From the NCBI GenBank assembly GCA_907163375.1, contig CAJQUW010005592.1, forward strand, positions 186,001-250,000: DNA of 64,000 bases, in the 5' to 3' direction. Position 1 is the stretch's first letter, and every line of letters starts with the position of its first letter. The position numbers and the translations under genes were made by a program. This DNA is from Prostheceraeus crozeri (lineage: Eukaryota > Platyhelminthes > Polycladida > Euryleptidae). Shown here one piece after another: positions 10,101 through 20,533 of the stretch. The notes beneath the pieces were generated by a model. That model worked only from the letters and a program-made list of their open reading frames with translations. It was not told where the DNA came from and searched no databases.

Positions 10101-11196
10101 TATAAAAGATTACATTTGTTAATCTTCCAAATAATATAACCAGAAAAGATGAAACGCAGAAGATGATGTGCCTCCTCGCAAAGCGTAGCATCGAGGCAAC
10201 AAATTCACGTGACTCGAAATGTAGCTCAAATGAAGAACCAAGTTATAATAAGGCTGGGCATGCGAAATATACTACCTCGATGTTCAAGATTTTTATATGT
10301 GTAGCCTTACGGGAGGGCTTTGAGTAAAACAATGTTATTTAAATCTTTAGCAGTGTTTATGATCGTGCAAAGGATTCGAGATAAGTGCAGTGCTTGATAT
10401 ACTTTATTTTGTATTTTGGCTTTTCTTGATTTGATCAAACGGGCCGCTCCTCACTTCTATTTCATCATATTTCATCTTAATGTTTTCTTGAAAATGATTC
10501 TTATCATAATTTTCCTTGATGTACATGTGCAGTAGATAGGGTTCATCGTAACGATTATGAAGGCTTTAAGTCTGCTTTTTGGATAACTGCAGCAAGTCAG
10601 TATGTCTGTATTGTTGTCTTTCGGAACTGACAACCCTGTAGGTTTGTGATTGATCAAGTTGCATTAGTTGACAACTATAGGTGACAAAAGTCTTCAAAAT
10701 ATAGCAGCTTCGACATTCGGATATGGTATCAGTTTCATGCTGAGGAATACGATTTTTCAGCTTTTACCGGATTTCCGTTACCATCCCCATTTGTTTGCTA
10801 GTGTAATTTATTGTCTGCTTCTGTATATTAATTTCATGCAAATCTTGTGTTGGACAAAAGTAGATGCAAACTAGATGCATTGAATAATCAACCTGCAAAC
10901 TCACCGCACACCCCTGCTAGATTCTGTTATTGATCGGTCTCTTTTGCTTTGCAGGTCGCAGTAGATGGGTCATCTACCCAGACTCAAAGGGTTTCGAATA
11001 CGATGGTTCGCAAGTTCCCCCTGAGTGGCATCGATGGCTACATTATATCACCGATGAGCCTCCTACTGATAAGCCGTTAACGACCACGAAATGGATGGAC
11101 GAACATCGAGAGAATTTGTCTGGGACCAAGGGCCAATATGTGCCTTACTCAACAACACGACCGAAGGTGGAGTCATGGAAACCGCCCTCTGCTTAA
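7068..11196 (+). CDS. NDUFA12: NDUFA12, NADH dehydrogenase (complex I) accessory subunit
   Basis: NDUFA12 is a supernumerary subunit of mitochondrial complex I, on the matrix side near the N-module junction, needed for assembly or stability rather than catalysis. Exons 7068-7156, 7693-7775 and 10955-11196 join in phase (2, then 1) to give 137 residues; the human protein has 145. Family hallmarks are GEDKFGNKYYQN (exon 2), then GRSRWVIY, VPPEWHRWLH, DEPPTDKPLT and QYVPYSTTRPKVESWKPP. The start is the first ATG, giving MSRYLEKVSRL, which resembles the short amphipathic N-terminus of the family. All splice sites are GT-AG. No AATAAA was noticed shortly after the stop. The frame is intact throughout, so this looks like a working gene. 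Confidence 0.96.
7693..7775 (+). CDS. NDUFA12: NDUFA12 exon 2
   Basis: The acceptor CTCACAG precedes 7693 and the donor GTAAG begins at 7776. It encodes KTDELKWGDQIGEDKFGNKY and the following YQNTKYFVG, the most conserved N-terminal block of the family. Confidence 0.93.
8530..8923 (+). pseudogene. Decayed Lys/Glu-rich coiled-coil fragment in NDUFA12 intron 2
   Basis: One frame reads as a charged helix (ERKTEEKKRVDEEREKAA, FEEELVKERQNNEKRK, EKQAREEREI) broken by several stops. The composition contrasts with the AT-rich surroundings. The parent protein is not identifiable; a processed copy or transposon-carried fragment are both possible. The many antisense short ORFs here are shadows. Confidence 0.35.
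8924..10954. other. Rest of NDUFA12 intron 2
   Basis: No gene is seen. A perfect small hairpin (CACAATAGT/ACTATTGTG) lies at about 9313-9335. Around 9660-9720 the sequence vaguely resembles the right end of the foldback element at 3397-4103, too weakly to call. Confidence 0.35.
10955..11196 (+). CDS. NDUFA12: NDUFA12 exon 3 (terminal)
   Basis: The acceptor TTTGCAG precedes 10955. The exon encodes 79 residues plus the junction glycine and ends at TAA 11194-11196. It carries the VPPEWHRWLH and QYVPYSTTR signatures. Confidence 0.96.
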
Positions 11197-11909
11197 AACA
11201 TTTGTGACTACTTGACTGATCGTCTGCTCTGGTGATTATTTTAGAATAACAGCGTGTTTGTCAACTGTTCGTTTTATTATTTACACAAATATTTGCATGT
11301 ACTGAGCTCTTCTAAGACGCAATGCCTGAATCCAAGGTTTCTCCATATGGTGCCGAAAATTCATATTGATGCAAACAAATGTAGAGTAATTTTTTTAAAA
11401 CGTGACGTATCCATTTTTGCAACTTTCGACAAACCGCAAAATTCTGCTTTAATTTTTAAATTCGAAATCACTGTCAATTATGAAACATTATTTTGTTCTG
11501 AAACTCATCCTCCAATATTCTGCCAGCTTTCAAGTTGACCAGTCAAGTATAAGATATATTTTTTATACATGTGAAAATTGGAAACTACTTGTTTTACTGC
11601 TTGCGCTCTTTCTCGAAACTCGACATATGCATGCTTCAACTTATCAGACGGGGTTCCTGTCAGATTTTCACACAGAATAAAGTCAGATATCTTTTGCTAT
11701 CACTTTTGGATATGACTTTTAATATGATATAAAGCTTATGAGCTCAGATGGATGATTCAAATTACTGAACCTAAAAGTTTTTGAAATTGCAATAACAATG
11801 AAATATACAACAATTTGTAATGTGTAATTATTTTAATCTATGAGCCGACTGTGGATTGTTTCAGATATTGACTTAGAAACAAAATCTTTTGAACGTCATG
11901 GTCCATATC

Positions 11910-12249
11910 ATCGCTTAGTGTTAAGTTTATTTTAGAAGGAGTTAAATAGCTCCGAACGACGGATCGATTGACAATGCTAATGATATAATTGTGATCATAT
12001 GATGTTTGCGAGAACGTCGTAATTAAATCTCGAAGATGACATTATTAAATGTTTATTCTACCGGTTTCAGATAGGAGTGCAACAGCCGCTCTTATCCTTC
12101 ATCTTAGAGAAATTTTCTGTTCCTGATGAAGGATTAGAGCGGCTGTTGCACTCTTATCCGAAACCGGTAGAATAAACATTTAATAATATCATCTTCGAGA
12201 TTTAATTGCGACGTTCTCGCAAACATCATATGATCGCTTAGTATTAAGT
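11910..12249. mobile_element. Miniature Penelope-type palindrome
   Basis: Arms 11993-12103 and 12125-12235 (111 bp each) are near-perfect inverted copies around a 21-base loop. The right arm opens with a complete hammerhead-like core (12117-12174) followed by a GAATAAAC element, as at the ends of Penelope-like elements. The whole unit sits between 17-base near-identical direct repeats (11910-11926 and 12233-12249, one mismatch), which look like a target duplication although the right one overlaps the arm by a few bases. No RT or endonuclease remains. My reading is two inverted terminal repeats of a Penelope-like element with the coding part lost. Confidence 0.6.
12117..12174 (+). ncRNA. Hammerhead-ribozyme-like motif with complete core
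   Basis: CTGATGA (12123-12129) is followed by a long stem II beginning AGGAT and closing ATCC, then GAAA (12160-12163), the self-complementary CCGG, and TA as cleavage dinucleotide. Stem I pairs TGTTC with GAATA (five pairs, one G-T). All conserved core bases are present, so this is one of the best preserved candidates in the window. Confidence 0.68.
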
Positions 12250-12589
12250 AACACTTATGTTATTACCACATTCAAACGAATTCTTAATTTTCCTTGCCAG
12301 AAATAACATTGATTGCAGTCAGTTATCAGATTACATGATCAAGCTTTAGTAAATGTCGGATAAACTAATTGCCCAACAAAATTACTAGATCAAAAATGGC
12401 CTAACATAGGAAATCGATCAAAATTCGTATGACAAATTTCAGCTATGGTTAAGAATAATAATTAATTCTCGTTCTCAAGAGAAATGTGTGTTTCATTTTT
12501 GAGATACTCCCGACAGTTAATCATCATAGAGCGAGCGTACATTTAAATCAATTCCAAGAGCATAAAGAAGTCGGTAATCTAGTTTGGAG

Positions 12590-13050
12590 CAGGATGATTG
12601 TGACAATATTTAATACATCAGAATATAATGTTTTGCATATGTCGCTCTTTGAAGAAACGAAGACTTCGAAGCTTGACTCCACTGTATTGAAATAAAATTG
12701 GGCTTCAATTTATACTATTTCGAATTGAATTCAAGTCTAATTTACCTAAAAGTTGCAGCACCGGGTGATTAATGCAGCATTCCATCCAATGCTATATTCT
12801 GAATACGTCGCGTGTTGAATAATTAAGATTTTAAGCACAATTCCATTGTATTGAAATAGAAGTGGGCTTGAATTTTCACTACATCTAATCGAAATGGATT
12901 CTAGTCTACTATGGAGCTTTAGTACAGGGTGATTATAACAGTATTTAGTACATCAGAACAGTATCTTTTGGATATGTCGCGTTTTGAAAGAGCGAAGATT
13001 TTGAAACTCAGTTCCATCGTATTGAAATCGAATTGGAATAAGCAACATGG
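12590..13050. repeat. Three tandem copies of a ~170-bp repeat
   Basis: Copies begin near 12590, 12765 and 12928. Each carries a start like GGGTGATTATAACAGTATTT, then a segment like ATATGTCGCGTTTTGAA, then TTCCATTGTATTGAAAT, with moderate divergence. The first copy contains a 69-codon ORF that is repeat sequence. No family is recognised. Confidence 0.6.
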
Positions 13051-13374
13051 AAAATCACTTCAAATACTCATGCAAATTCTGATCAGTCAATTATTCGGAT
13101 AAGAGCCAAATAGTCTTCCTTAGTTATAGTGCTTGAAGAAATCGTTCATATAATAAAAAATTGACTAAAACCAAAATCACACCACATCTTAGGACATAAA
13201 AAATACCGTAAGTTGGAGTGAATAGGGTCAATTTATAAAGGTTTCATAGGCCCCTGTTCTCTAATGTAGTGCTGTGATTTTGTAATCAGGCCAGGCATGT
13301 GACCACACATGGTGGCCATTCGCTTATACAATGAATGGCTTTTATATTAAATTGTTAATTCGCATTTTAATAGA

Positions 13375-13411
13375 GACCCTATTCACCCCATGCTTTGGGG
13401 TCAATAGGGTC
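13375..13411. repeat. Internal hairpin made of the transposon's terminal motif
   Basis: Two 16-base arms (GACCCTATTCACCCCA and TGGGGTCAATAGGGTC) face each other across a five-base loop with one mismatch. They copy the inner half of the element's terminal inverted repeats. Confidence 0.6.
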
Positions 13412-14211
13412 ACTCCATTAAATTACATCTTTGATTCCAAATAATATTTCTGTTTGCTGAATCGGGTCAATATTATTAATGAATTCTGTTAATAGAAATC
13501 CGCTCAAATGCTTCTAGCGCATTAAACTTTTAATCCCTATTCAAGCGTAACAAAATACAGCCCTGTTTTGGAAATCTATGAAATATCCAAGCTTTTATCA
13601 CTTTAAAATTTTTTTTCAATGCCATTTGATTTCTCACAAAGTGATTTTTTAAGGTTCTTATCATTGTTACGATATTTGGATAGGCAAAATTTGAAAGGGT
13701 TCATGATTCGATTACAAAAAAATATACTTTACCCATGTCAAAATAACCAATCAACTAAATCTACACATTTTAGGCAAAACCGCCAAAACATTTTAGAGGA
13801 TAATAAGGTTTTGAAAAGCAATCAGAGTTAAACATTTGAAACAACTAGCAGTCAGGATTCCTTCACTCCTATTCATTAACCCCTTAATTCAATTTTCCTG
13901 TACTTCATGCAACCGGGTGGCGAAGTAGGCCTGCATGTTCGGGGCATCGTAGCGGTAACTGAAACGTCTTGCTTTGTAAAGCTTCTTGTCAGTATTGATC
14001 GTGTACCGGCTGCGAAGCGCACGCCGAACAGCATTCAACTCGACACTTCAATATCAAGCGACACGAATCAATCAATTCCCGTGGCTGATAATGACGAAAT
14101 GCTCGTGACCCTATTCACCCCACCAGAAATCAAAAATGAATATAAATGACAAAGTGAATCCTTATTGGCACAATATGAATGCTGTCGTCTTCAGAAGCTG
14201 TATAATTACAT

Positions 14212-14381
14212 TGTGATACATTCATTTGCGTCATGCATGTCTAGTCATGTTTGTCATCTCATTGGCTCTTATGTGAATAGTCCTTATTCTGTTGTGACTT
14301 GAATGACTTCCCTGATACCAAATAATCATGATCACAACTAGCAACTTGGTCGTTCTTAATGGTCGAACGCAGGACACAACA
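14212..14381 (+). repeat. 5' LTR
   Basis: It begins TGTGATACATTC and ends ACACAACA (TG...CA). It matches the 3' LTR over its whole 170 bp and is preceded by the target duplication TACAT. Confidence 0.93.
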
Positions 14382-14479
14382 CTGGTGTCAGAGTGCGTGA
14401 ACGAAACTCGCGTGTTCAACAGCAGCTGAAGAAGTGGCGTGGCGCACATGTATGGTAAGCTTTCCGACTTGCTAAGGGA

Positions 14480-17146
14480 GTGCTCTGTTTTCCATGTGGC
14501 GATACGTACGTTTTAAAAACTACAATGTCGAATTTAGGAAATCTACCTTTAGAAAATGCTGAAAATTGCAAAGCTTGGTTAGTTAGTTTTGAAGCTCTTT
14601 GCCGTGGTAAATCAATTGATGATGTTGCTACTAAGTCGGGGAACTACCCTCAGACTGATAAATTTCTTGAGCTTTGTGGTCACAAACAGTTGTTGAAGAT
14701 TGTGAGCTTGTTGCCAGGCAGGCAGATTGATGAAATATCCTTTCGTGATATAAAAAGCAAGATCATTTCTTACATTGAACCAAAACAGAGATTGGTTATT
14801 GCTGACAGAACAAATTTCATGTCGATTTCTCAGGATGAAAATGAGAGTGAAGTTGATTATTTGTCCAGGTTGAATGAAACTTCTGTTCTTTGTAAATGGG
14901 ACGAGTTAAAGTCGTGTGATCCGTGTGATGAACTGATTAAGTTGAGATTCATAGCTGGTTTACGTAATGAAAATCTGAAGCTAAAGATTTTAGAGCAGTT
15001 GCAATCGAAATCAACTATGACGATGACAGAGATAATTGACTTTTGTCAGATGAATACGCAGTTATCAAAATTTGCGTGTAGTCCTGTTGTTACACAGAAT
15101 GATGAGAAGCCAACGTTTCATGTTTCCAAAAAGCACATGAATTGTGGTAGATGTGGATCGAGTCATGCTCCAAAATCGTGTCCAGCATTTCGTAAGACTT
15201 GTCTGAAATGTGGTGGTCTTAACCATTTTGCAAGATGTTGCAAGAAACAGATTAGTTTGTCTAAAAAGCAGACAAAATCTAACGAAACTCCAAAAAAATC
15301 TATGCACAGTATCGATGTCTTTTCGATTGATGCAGAACAAAATGATGGCAAATTTGAAAAGTTCAAAGTACTTGATGTCGAGCTGGATTTTCAGTTAGAT
15401 ACTGGTGCATGCGTTTCTGCGATATCCAGATTCCAGTGGGAAAAGTTAGGATTTCCAGAATTGAAGCCTACAAATTTTATTCCAACAAATTATGACGATT
15501 CGACTATGGAAACTCTAGGAGAGCTTCACACACAAGTGTTCACAGACAAATTTGTTGATATTCGATTTGTTGTTGTAAATTGTGAGAAAAAGTTTGGATT
15601 GATCGGACGCGATATAATCAACAGTAAAAAGACAAAAGTATTTACTCATTCTGTTGAAGTTGAAAACAAAATTCTTCCTACCATCAAAGGATTTTCAGCC
15701 AACATAGCGTTGAAAGATGAACACAAACCCATGAAATTTTGTCGTGCCAGACAAGTACCTGTGCACGTAAAAGATAAGTTAGATCATGAGTTACAGGTTC
15801 TTCAGGATCAGGGAATCATAACCCCAGTGCAGTTTGCAAAGTCTGCTAGTCCTGTCGTTTGGATCAAAAAGCCAAATGGTAGATATCGTCTTTGTGTAGA
15901 TTTCAAGGCTACGTTGAACGATAACATTCAGTCAGATGCATTTCCATTACCCTCGTTTGAAGAGATCATTAGCAAAATTGAAGGCTCTTCCAAGTTTGCA
16001 AAGATTGATTTGAAATTTGCATATTGGCAAATAGCGCTCGATGATCAGGCTAAGGAGTATTCCGTGATCAATACACACCGAGGCTTGTATGTTCTAAATC
16101 GTCTGCAGATGGGAATGAAGAATGCAAGTGCAATTTTTCAAAAATGTATTGAACAGATACTGAAAGGAATAAAAAATGTGATTGTTTATCAAGATGATGT
16201 AATGATTTTTGCCACTAGTGCTTCCCAGTTGAAGAAAACGCTAGATCAGGTCAAGAAAAGATTGCGTGAAAATGATGTTACTTTGAATGCTGAAAAGTGT
16301 GTTGAATGTACTGACGCTTTGAAATTTCTTGGTCATATCTTTTCTACTGAAGGCATTAAACCAGATATTTCGCTTGTTGAAAAGATTAACAGCACAGCAA
16401 TTCCAGAGGATAGCAAAGAGTTGAGTCGATTCTTAGGAATGGCACAATACTATTCAAAATTCATATCATCATTTGCTGAGATTTGTTACCCATTGTACGA
16501 ACTTGCCAAATTGAAAGGTCAGAATTTTGTATGGAATGATGATTGTCGAAATAGTTTCGAGAAGTTGAAGGAAAGCTTGACATCTTTTCCAGTTCTTCAA
16601 CCATTTTCTTTGTACAAGGATACTGTTTTAACCACTGATGCGTCCCAACACTCATTAGGTGCTGTGCTTACGCAGGATGGACATCCGGTGATGTACATCT
16701 CACGCAAATTGAGTGACACTGAAACCAGATACAGTAACATAGAACGAGAATGTTTGTCTGTTGTATGGGCTGCGCAACGGTTACAGAATTTTCTTCTTGG
16801 GAAAAAGTTTGTCATAGAGACTGACCATCGTCCTCTTGTTTACATTCTTAGTCCTAATTCTGAATTGAAAAGTGACATTTCTCCTCGTTTGATGAAATTT
16901 TCGATTAGTATGATGCGATTTGACTATGATATAAAACACATCCCAGGATCGCAGAACGTTGTTGCTGACTGCCTTTCGCGTGCTGAAAATAATGAGACTG
17001 AAATGAATTTCTTCGATTTCCACTTTAGTGAGCCTTGTGTCGATGTAGCGTTGTTGAGTGCTGAATCTGAAAGAGATAGCTTCATACAAAATTTGAAACA
17101 GCGTATCGTCACTGGCAAATGGGGTAATCCTACTAAGTTGGAATGA
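14480..17146 (+). CDS. Gag-like, protease, RT and RNase H region of the LTR element
   Basis: This long frame covers a gag-like segment of about 230 residues, a CCHC-type knuckle (CLKCGGLNHFARCC), protease (LDTGACVSAI), RT (KIDLKFAYWQIAL; YQDDVMIF) and RNase H (TTDASQHSLGAVL; IERECLSVVWA; ADCLSR near the end). The order and wording place it with Ty3/gypsy elements, of a type that carries gag and pol in one frame. Translation probably starts at the ATG near 14525. It belongs to the fossil element described above. Confidence 0.9.
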   Translation: MLCFPCGDTYVLKTTMSNLGNLPLENAENCKAWLVSFEALCRGKSIDDVATKSGNYPQTDKFLELCGHKQLLKIVSLLPGRQIDEISFRDIKSKIISYIEPKQRLVIADRTNFMSISQDENESEVDYLSRLNETSVLCKWDELKSCDPCDELIKLRFIAGLRNENLKLKILEQLQSKSTMTMTEIIDFCQMNTQLSKFACSPVVTQNDEKPTFHVSKKHMNCGRCGSSHAPKSCPAFRKTCLKCGGLNHFARCCKKQISLSKKQTKSNETPKKSMHSIDVFSIDAEQNDGKFEKFKVLDVELDFQLDTGACVSAISRFQWEKLGFPELKPTNFIPTNYDDSTMETLGELHTQVFTDKFVDIRFVVVNCEKKFGLIGRDIINSKKTKVFTHSVEVENKILPTIKGFSANIALKDEHKPMKFCRARQVPVHVKDKLDHELQVLQDQGIITPVQFAKSASPVVWIKKPNGRYRLCVDFKATLNDNIQSDAFPLPSFEEIISKIEGSSKFAKIDLKFAYWQIALDDQAKEYSVINTHRGLYVLNRLQMGMKNASAIFQKCIEQILKGIKNVIVYQDDVMIFATSASQLKKTLDQVKKRLRENDVTLNAEKCVECTDALKFLGHIFSTEGIKPDISLVEKINSTAIPEDSKELSRFLGMAQYYSKFISSFAEICYPLYELAKLKGQNFVWNDDCRNSFEKLKESLTSFPVLQPFSLYKDTVLTTDASQHSLGAVLTQDGHPVMYISRKLSDTETRYSNIERECLSVVWAAQRLQNFLLGKKFVIETDHRPLVYILSPNSELKSDISPRLMKFSISMMRFDYDIKHIPGSQNVVADCLSRAENNETEMNFFDFHFSEPCVDVALLSAESERDSFIQNLKQRIVTGKWGNPTKLE

Positions 17147-17158
17147 TGTTTCAGACGC

Positions 17159-18190
17159 ATGGCATGGCAGTTGTCAATAGACGCCAATGGATTGGTTCGA
17201 TTGGGATCGAAGATCGTGCCGCCTCGAGCAATGTATCGCCGTATCTTCGAAGTTGCTCATCAATCGCACCAAGGGATACAAGGAACCTTGAAGCTGATAC
17301 AAAATGAATTCTTTTGGCCGAATATGAAGTTCATCGTTGAGAACTTTGTCAAGTCCTGCAACGAATGCCAACGTTCCAGATTGCAAGGCCCCGATACGAC
17401 TCACACATGGAGGAAGGAGGAATCACCATGGAATCGAATCCATATCGACTTCGCCTATGATCGTCGAGTAGGCAACGTGCTGATCATGGTGGATACGTTC
17501 TCCGGATGGATAGAAGCTGAGGTCTGTCGTAAGCGAAATGCTGAAACTGTCATTGATCATCTCCGGGCCGTTTTCGCAAGGTTTGGTGTTCCATTGACCG
17601 TGGTATCAGACAACGCACCAGAATTCGTGACTGGAGAATTGCGGTCGTGGTTAACGAACATTGGATGTCGTCTTCTACATACTCCAGAATACAACCCCAG
17701 GTCCAATGGTCAAGCTGAACGTATGGTCAAAGTCCTGAAAGATGGCTTGCGATGTTACAACCCTTCAAAATGTTCCATATTGGCTTACATCCACAGAATA
17801 CTGTTCGTTCATCGAAACACTGCCATGAGAAACGGAAGAACTCCAGCTCAAATCCTGATGAATTATGAAGTACGTTGTCCCATCATCTCCCAATACCTGC
17901 CAAATCAAGACCTGTGGTACAAGAAACACTCAACCTCCGAAGCTGAGCCAGTCAAGTTCTTGTTTAGGCAAGGCGCGAACACTTCAATGGTTGCGCATCC
18001 CGGTGGTCGAACTGTCGTGGCACATGATTCTCAGTTGACTCCTTCTCAAGCTCAATGCAGTTCCGAATCTTCTCCCGAATCTCCGAGTAGCGAGGATTCA
18101 CCCGTGTCTACTCAAAGGCCAACAAGGAATCGCCGCCCTGTGAGAAGATTTCCTGACGTTGATCCAGCTGAATATTGGACTTATAAATGA
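17159..18190 (+). CDS. Integrase region of the LTR element
   Basis: The HHCC zinc-binding N-terminus (HQSHQGIQGT...SCNECQRSR) is followed by the DDE core: HIDFAYDRR, VSDNAPEF and NPRSNGQAERMVKVLK supply D, D and E. The C-terminal part ends in a Ser/Pro-rich and Arg-rich tail. The domain inserts the DNA copy of the element into the genome. It belongs to the fossil element. Confidence 0.9.
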   Translation: MAWQLSIDANGLVRLGSKIVPPRAMYRRIFEVAHQSHQGIQGTLKLIQNEFFWPNMKFIVENFVKSCNECQRSRLQGPDTTHTWRKEESPWNRIHIDFAYDRRVGNVLIMVDTFSGWIEAEVCRKRNAETVIDHLRAVFARFGVPLTVVSDNAPEFVTGELRSWLTNIGCRLLHTPEYNPRSNGQAERMVKVLKDGLRCYNPSKCSILAYIHRILFVHRNTAMRNGRTPAQILMNYEVRCPIISQYLPNQDLWYKKHSTSEAEPVKFLFRQGANTSMVAHPGGRTVVAHDSQLTPSQAQCSSESSPESPSSEDSPVSTQRPTRNRRPVRRFPDVDPAEYWTYK

Positions 18191-18265
18191 TACTCATGTT
18201 TACAGTTTGTACATGTTTTTGATGATGTATAAGGTATGATTATATTATATGATTTGTGAAGGGGA

Positions 18266-18435
18266 TGTGATACATTCATTTGCGTCATGCATGTCTAGTC
18301 ATGTTTGTCATCTCATTGGCTCTTATGTGAATAGTCCTTATTCTGTTGTGACTTGAATGACTTCCCTGATACCAAATAATCATGATCACAACTAGCAACT
18401 TGGTCGTTCTTAATGGTCGAACGCAGGACACAACA
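18266..18435 (+). repeat. 3' LTR
   Basis: The 170-bp copy appears identical to the 5' LTR. It is preceded by the purine-rich GAAGGGGA and followed by the target duplication TACAT (18436-18440). Confidence 0.93.
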
Positions 18436-18710
18436 TACATGCATAACGTTTCTTGAGGTCATATGTATAACAAGCGAAAATCTATTGTGCAGCATCAAAA
18501 TTTTGACGGTTGTTTAAAAAACATAAGATTTACGACATGAGAAAAGTTTCTTTTTCTGAATTGAAAATATAAAGCATGCATTGTGTTTTCTGTTATGATA
18601 CACTTACCATTATGTGCAACTGTTTGAAAGAAAGAGTGATAATTTCTCAGATCGTGAAGGTCTGATACTTATTCCAAGTCAGGTGACCCTATTCACCCCA
18701 ACTTACGGTA

Positions 18711-20221
18711 CCCTTAAAAGTGTGCGTCCTTGTTGAATGAATGTGCCATATACTTTTCTTTTTTGTTAATAGGATAAGAAGAAAACTCGCTGTTTGTTGA
18801 TAGTCAATTATCAGTTTCACATGTAGATGTATGCAATGGTCTCCATGGTACAGCTGTCACGGGTTTGGTCTGGCGATCTTGTGGTCAAGAGATTGAACAC
18901 CAAAAGTTTAATTTGAAATCACCAAGAAGGACATCCGGACTAAAGGTGTCACAACGATCAAAAGTCTGATTACATCAGCACTATCCAAATCTCCGGAGGG
19001 GTGACATTGGAGCTTCAATTTTTCATTCATTGTATCCGTATATAGGCACCGATCTAGGTCAATGTTGGCAGATCTTTAAAAAAGATCAAATTACGATGAC
19101 GTGTTAAAGATGAAGATTTTTTCCTAATGACGGTGTATTTCAAATTTCATGTACTTTCCCCAAGTATTTGTATTTGACCTTCAAATTCATGAAGAATTCT
19201 GCGAACGTAGCTACATGAAATGGATCCCAAAATCAAATCAATCATGACAGGGGTTCCCAAAATCAAATTGACTAAACATCTCGTCCTAAATTAAACGGAT
19301 AAAAAGGATATCGATCACAATATCATGATTTAGTAATTCTGTGTTCTATCAAGCGGAGCTCGAAAATAAGAAATACTGCAGGCCTGCAGAATGATAGCAT
19401 TATCATGGTGAGATGGAAAACAAGCATGCCTTTCAGTAGGAAATAGCGTAGTGCATCCGTGATCATAGCTGATATGGCAGGTAACGAATCTTATTCAAAC
19501 CAACGAATTACCCGGAAATAGATAATCAAACTGATGCCCTCAATTACGGATATCATCGTAGGAGTATCATACTGGCGATAGATGCATTTGTGGAGATGAG
19601 TTTTCAAGCATATGCAATATACATGCGCAAACCGCCTCCTAAAAGAATATCCTGTGGACATGCGTGTATTCGTTCACGATCACAAGTTCTTGATATCCTC
19701 CTGTCCATCAAAAATTTTGGCCTCTTTTGAGACGCTTTCTGTGTGCTCTTGGTTCTGAGCAGTTTTTATACAGCTGTTGTCAACAATGCTGCTTTTGACT
19801 GCATTCTTAGTTGAACGTCTTTTGAGAGTTGTAGGCCTGCAACCTAGAAGTGGTATCAGCGATTGATCGTATCTATCGCAACGATGATATTGATGACAGC
19901 AAGTACAGCATTCAAGAGTTATATATCATGTTTACCCGTACTTGCATCTACATTGCGCATCACAATGCATTTTCATGCAGTTCATATAAATATTAGATAA
20001 AATTGAAACATCTAATTTTATTACATAATTTTATAATGTGTAACCATGATGAAAATACTTTTTGTTTGAGCGTTAAGAATAAAAAGAGGCAACTTTCGCA
20101 GCATTAAAAATTCCTCTTTCAGCGATAACTGCTAGGACATTTCTCGCCTGAGTGGTTCGGAGGATTAATGTTTCAGCATTGTTAAAAGAGCCGAATCACG
20201 GTGTGCAGAATCCTTCAGTCT
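18711..20221. other. Intergenic stretch, nothing recognised
   Basis: No coding similarity or clear repeat structure is seen between the TIR transposon and the LINE remnant at 20222. Confidence 0.35.
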
Positions 20222-20533
20222 CTACCTTCTTCGGCGTAGACTGTTAGAGGCATCAGTGATGCCTTTCCGACGAAGGTCTACAATTTTTATCGCGTCAGGG
20301 TAGTGAATTTTGAAGTGCAAATCTGGCGAGTGAACGAGATGTGCTTGATCAAATCGCTGAGAGTAGGTATTAGTCACAGCCTTTGCTTCCAATCCGTACA
20401 ACAAAACAGGCTCTACAGCGGTCTCCATTCGCTGGCGCTTCAATGAAAGATTTTCGATCATTTGAAGGCTGCAGTCCACGCTGCGATGAATTTTCTGTAG
20501 CAATAGAAATATTCTGTTCGTATGTGACTTCAT
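20222..20533 (-). pseudogene. LINE C-terminal fragment (RTE-like?)
   Basis: The minus-strand frame contains VEPVLLYGLEAKAVTNTYSQ followed by RFDQAHL, resembling the region after the RT palm in RTE-like and related LINE proteins (typically LLYG-E-W-LT...LD). No other domain is preserved nearby, so it is a short dead fragment. The call rests on wording similarity alone. Confidence 0.4.

Larger units (their letters stand above)
14212..18435 (+). mobile_element. Ty3-type LTR retrotransposon fossil, very young
   Basis: A 4.2-kb LTR element sits inside the TIR transposon. It has 170-bp LTRs (14212-14381, 18266-18435) that I read as identical, a 5-bp target duplication TACAT, a primer-binding-like TGGTGTCAGAG just after the 5' LTR and a purine tract (GAAGGGGA) before the 3' LTR. 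Parts in order are gag-like region, zinc knuckles, protease, RT, RNase H and integrase, the Ty3/gypsy order. No envelope-like frame is seen. It appears broken by about one change. Identical LTRs imply a very recent insertion. Confidence 0.93.
13204..18710. mobile_element. TIR DNA transposon (non-autonomous) carrying an LTR insertion
   Basis: The ends are 27-bp terminal inverted repeats starting TACCGTAAGTTGG (13204-13230 and 18684-18710) with one mismatch. The outer TA may be the target duplication. Without the nested LTR element the unit is about 1.28 kb. The inner part of the terminal motif (GACCCTATTCACCCC) recurs at 13375-13390, inverted at 13396-13411, and at 14106-14122, which suggests extra transposase-binding sites. 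Two small ORFs inside (13619-13831, 13907-14149) match nothing I know, so I call it non-autonomous. The TA target suggests Tc1/mariner/pogo-like affinity by inference only. Confidence 0.68.

Noticed and set aside
12486-12695. 69-codon ORF before the tandem repeats
   Set aside because: Its second half is the first copy of the ~170-bp repeat, and the other copies do not keep the frame.
13907-14149. 80-codon ORF inside the TIR transposon
   Set aside because: No domain wording, and its end overlaps a copy of the transposon's terminal motif. Kept as part of the element, not called as a gene.
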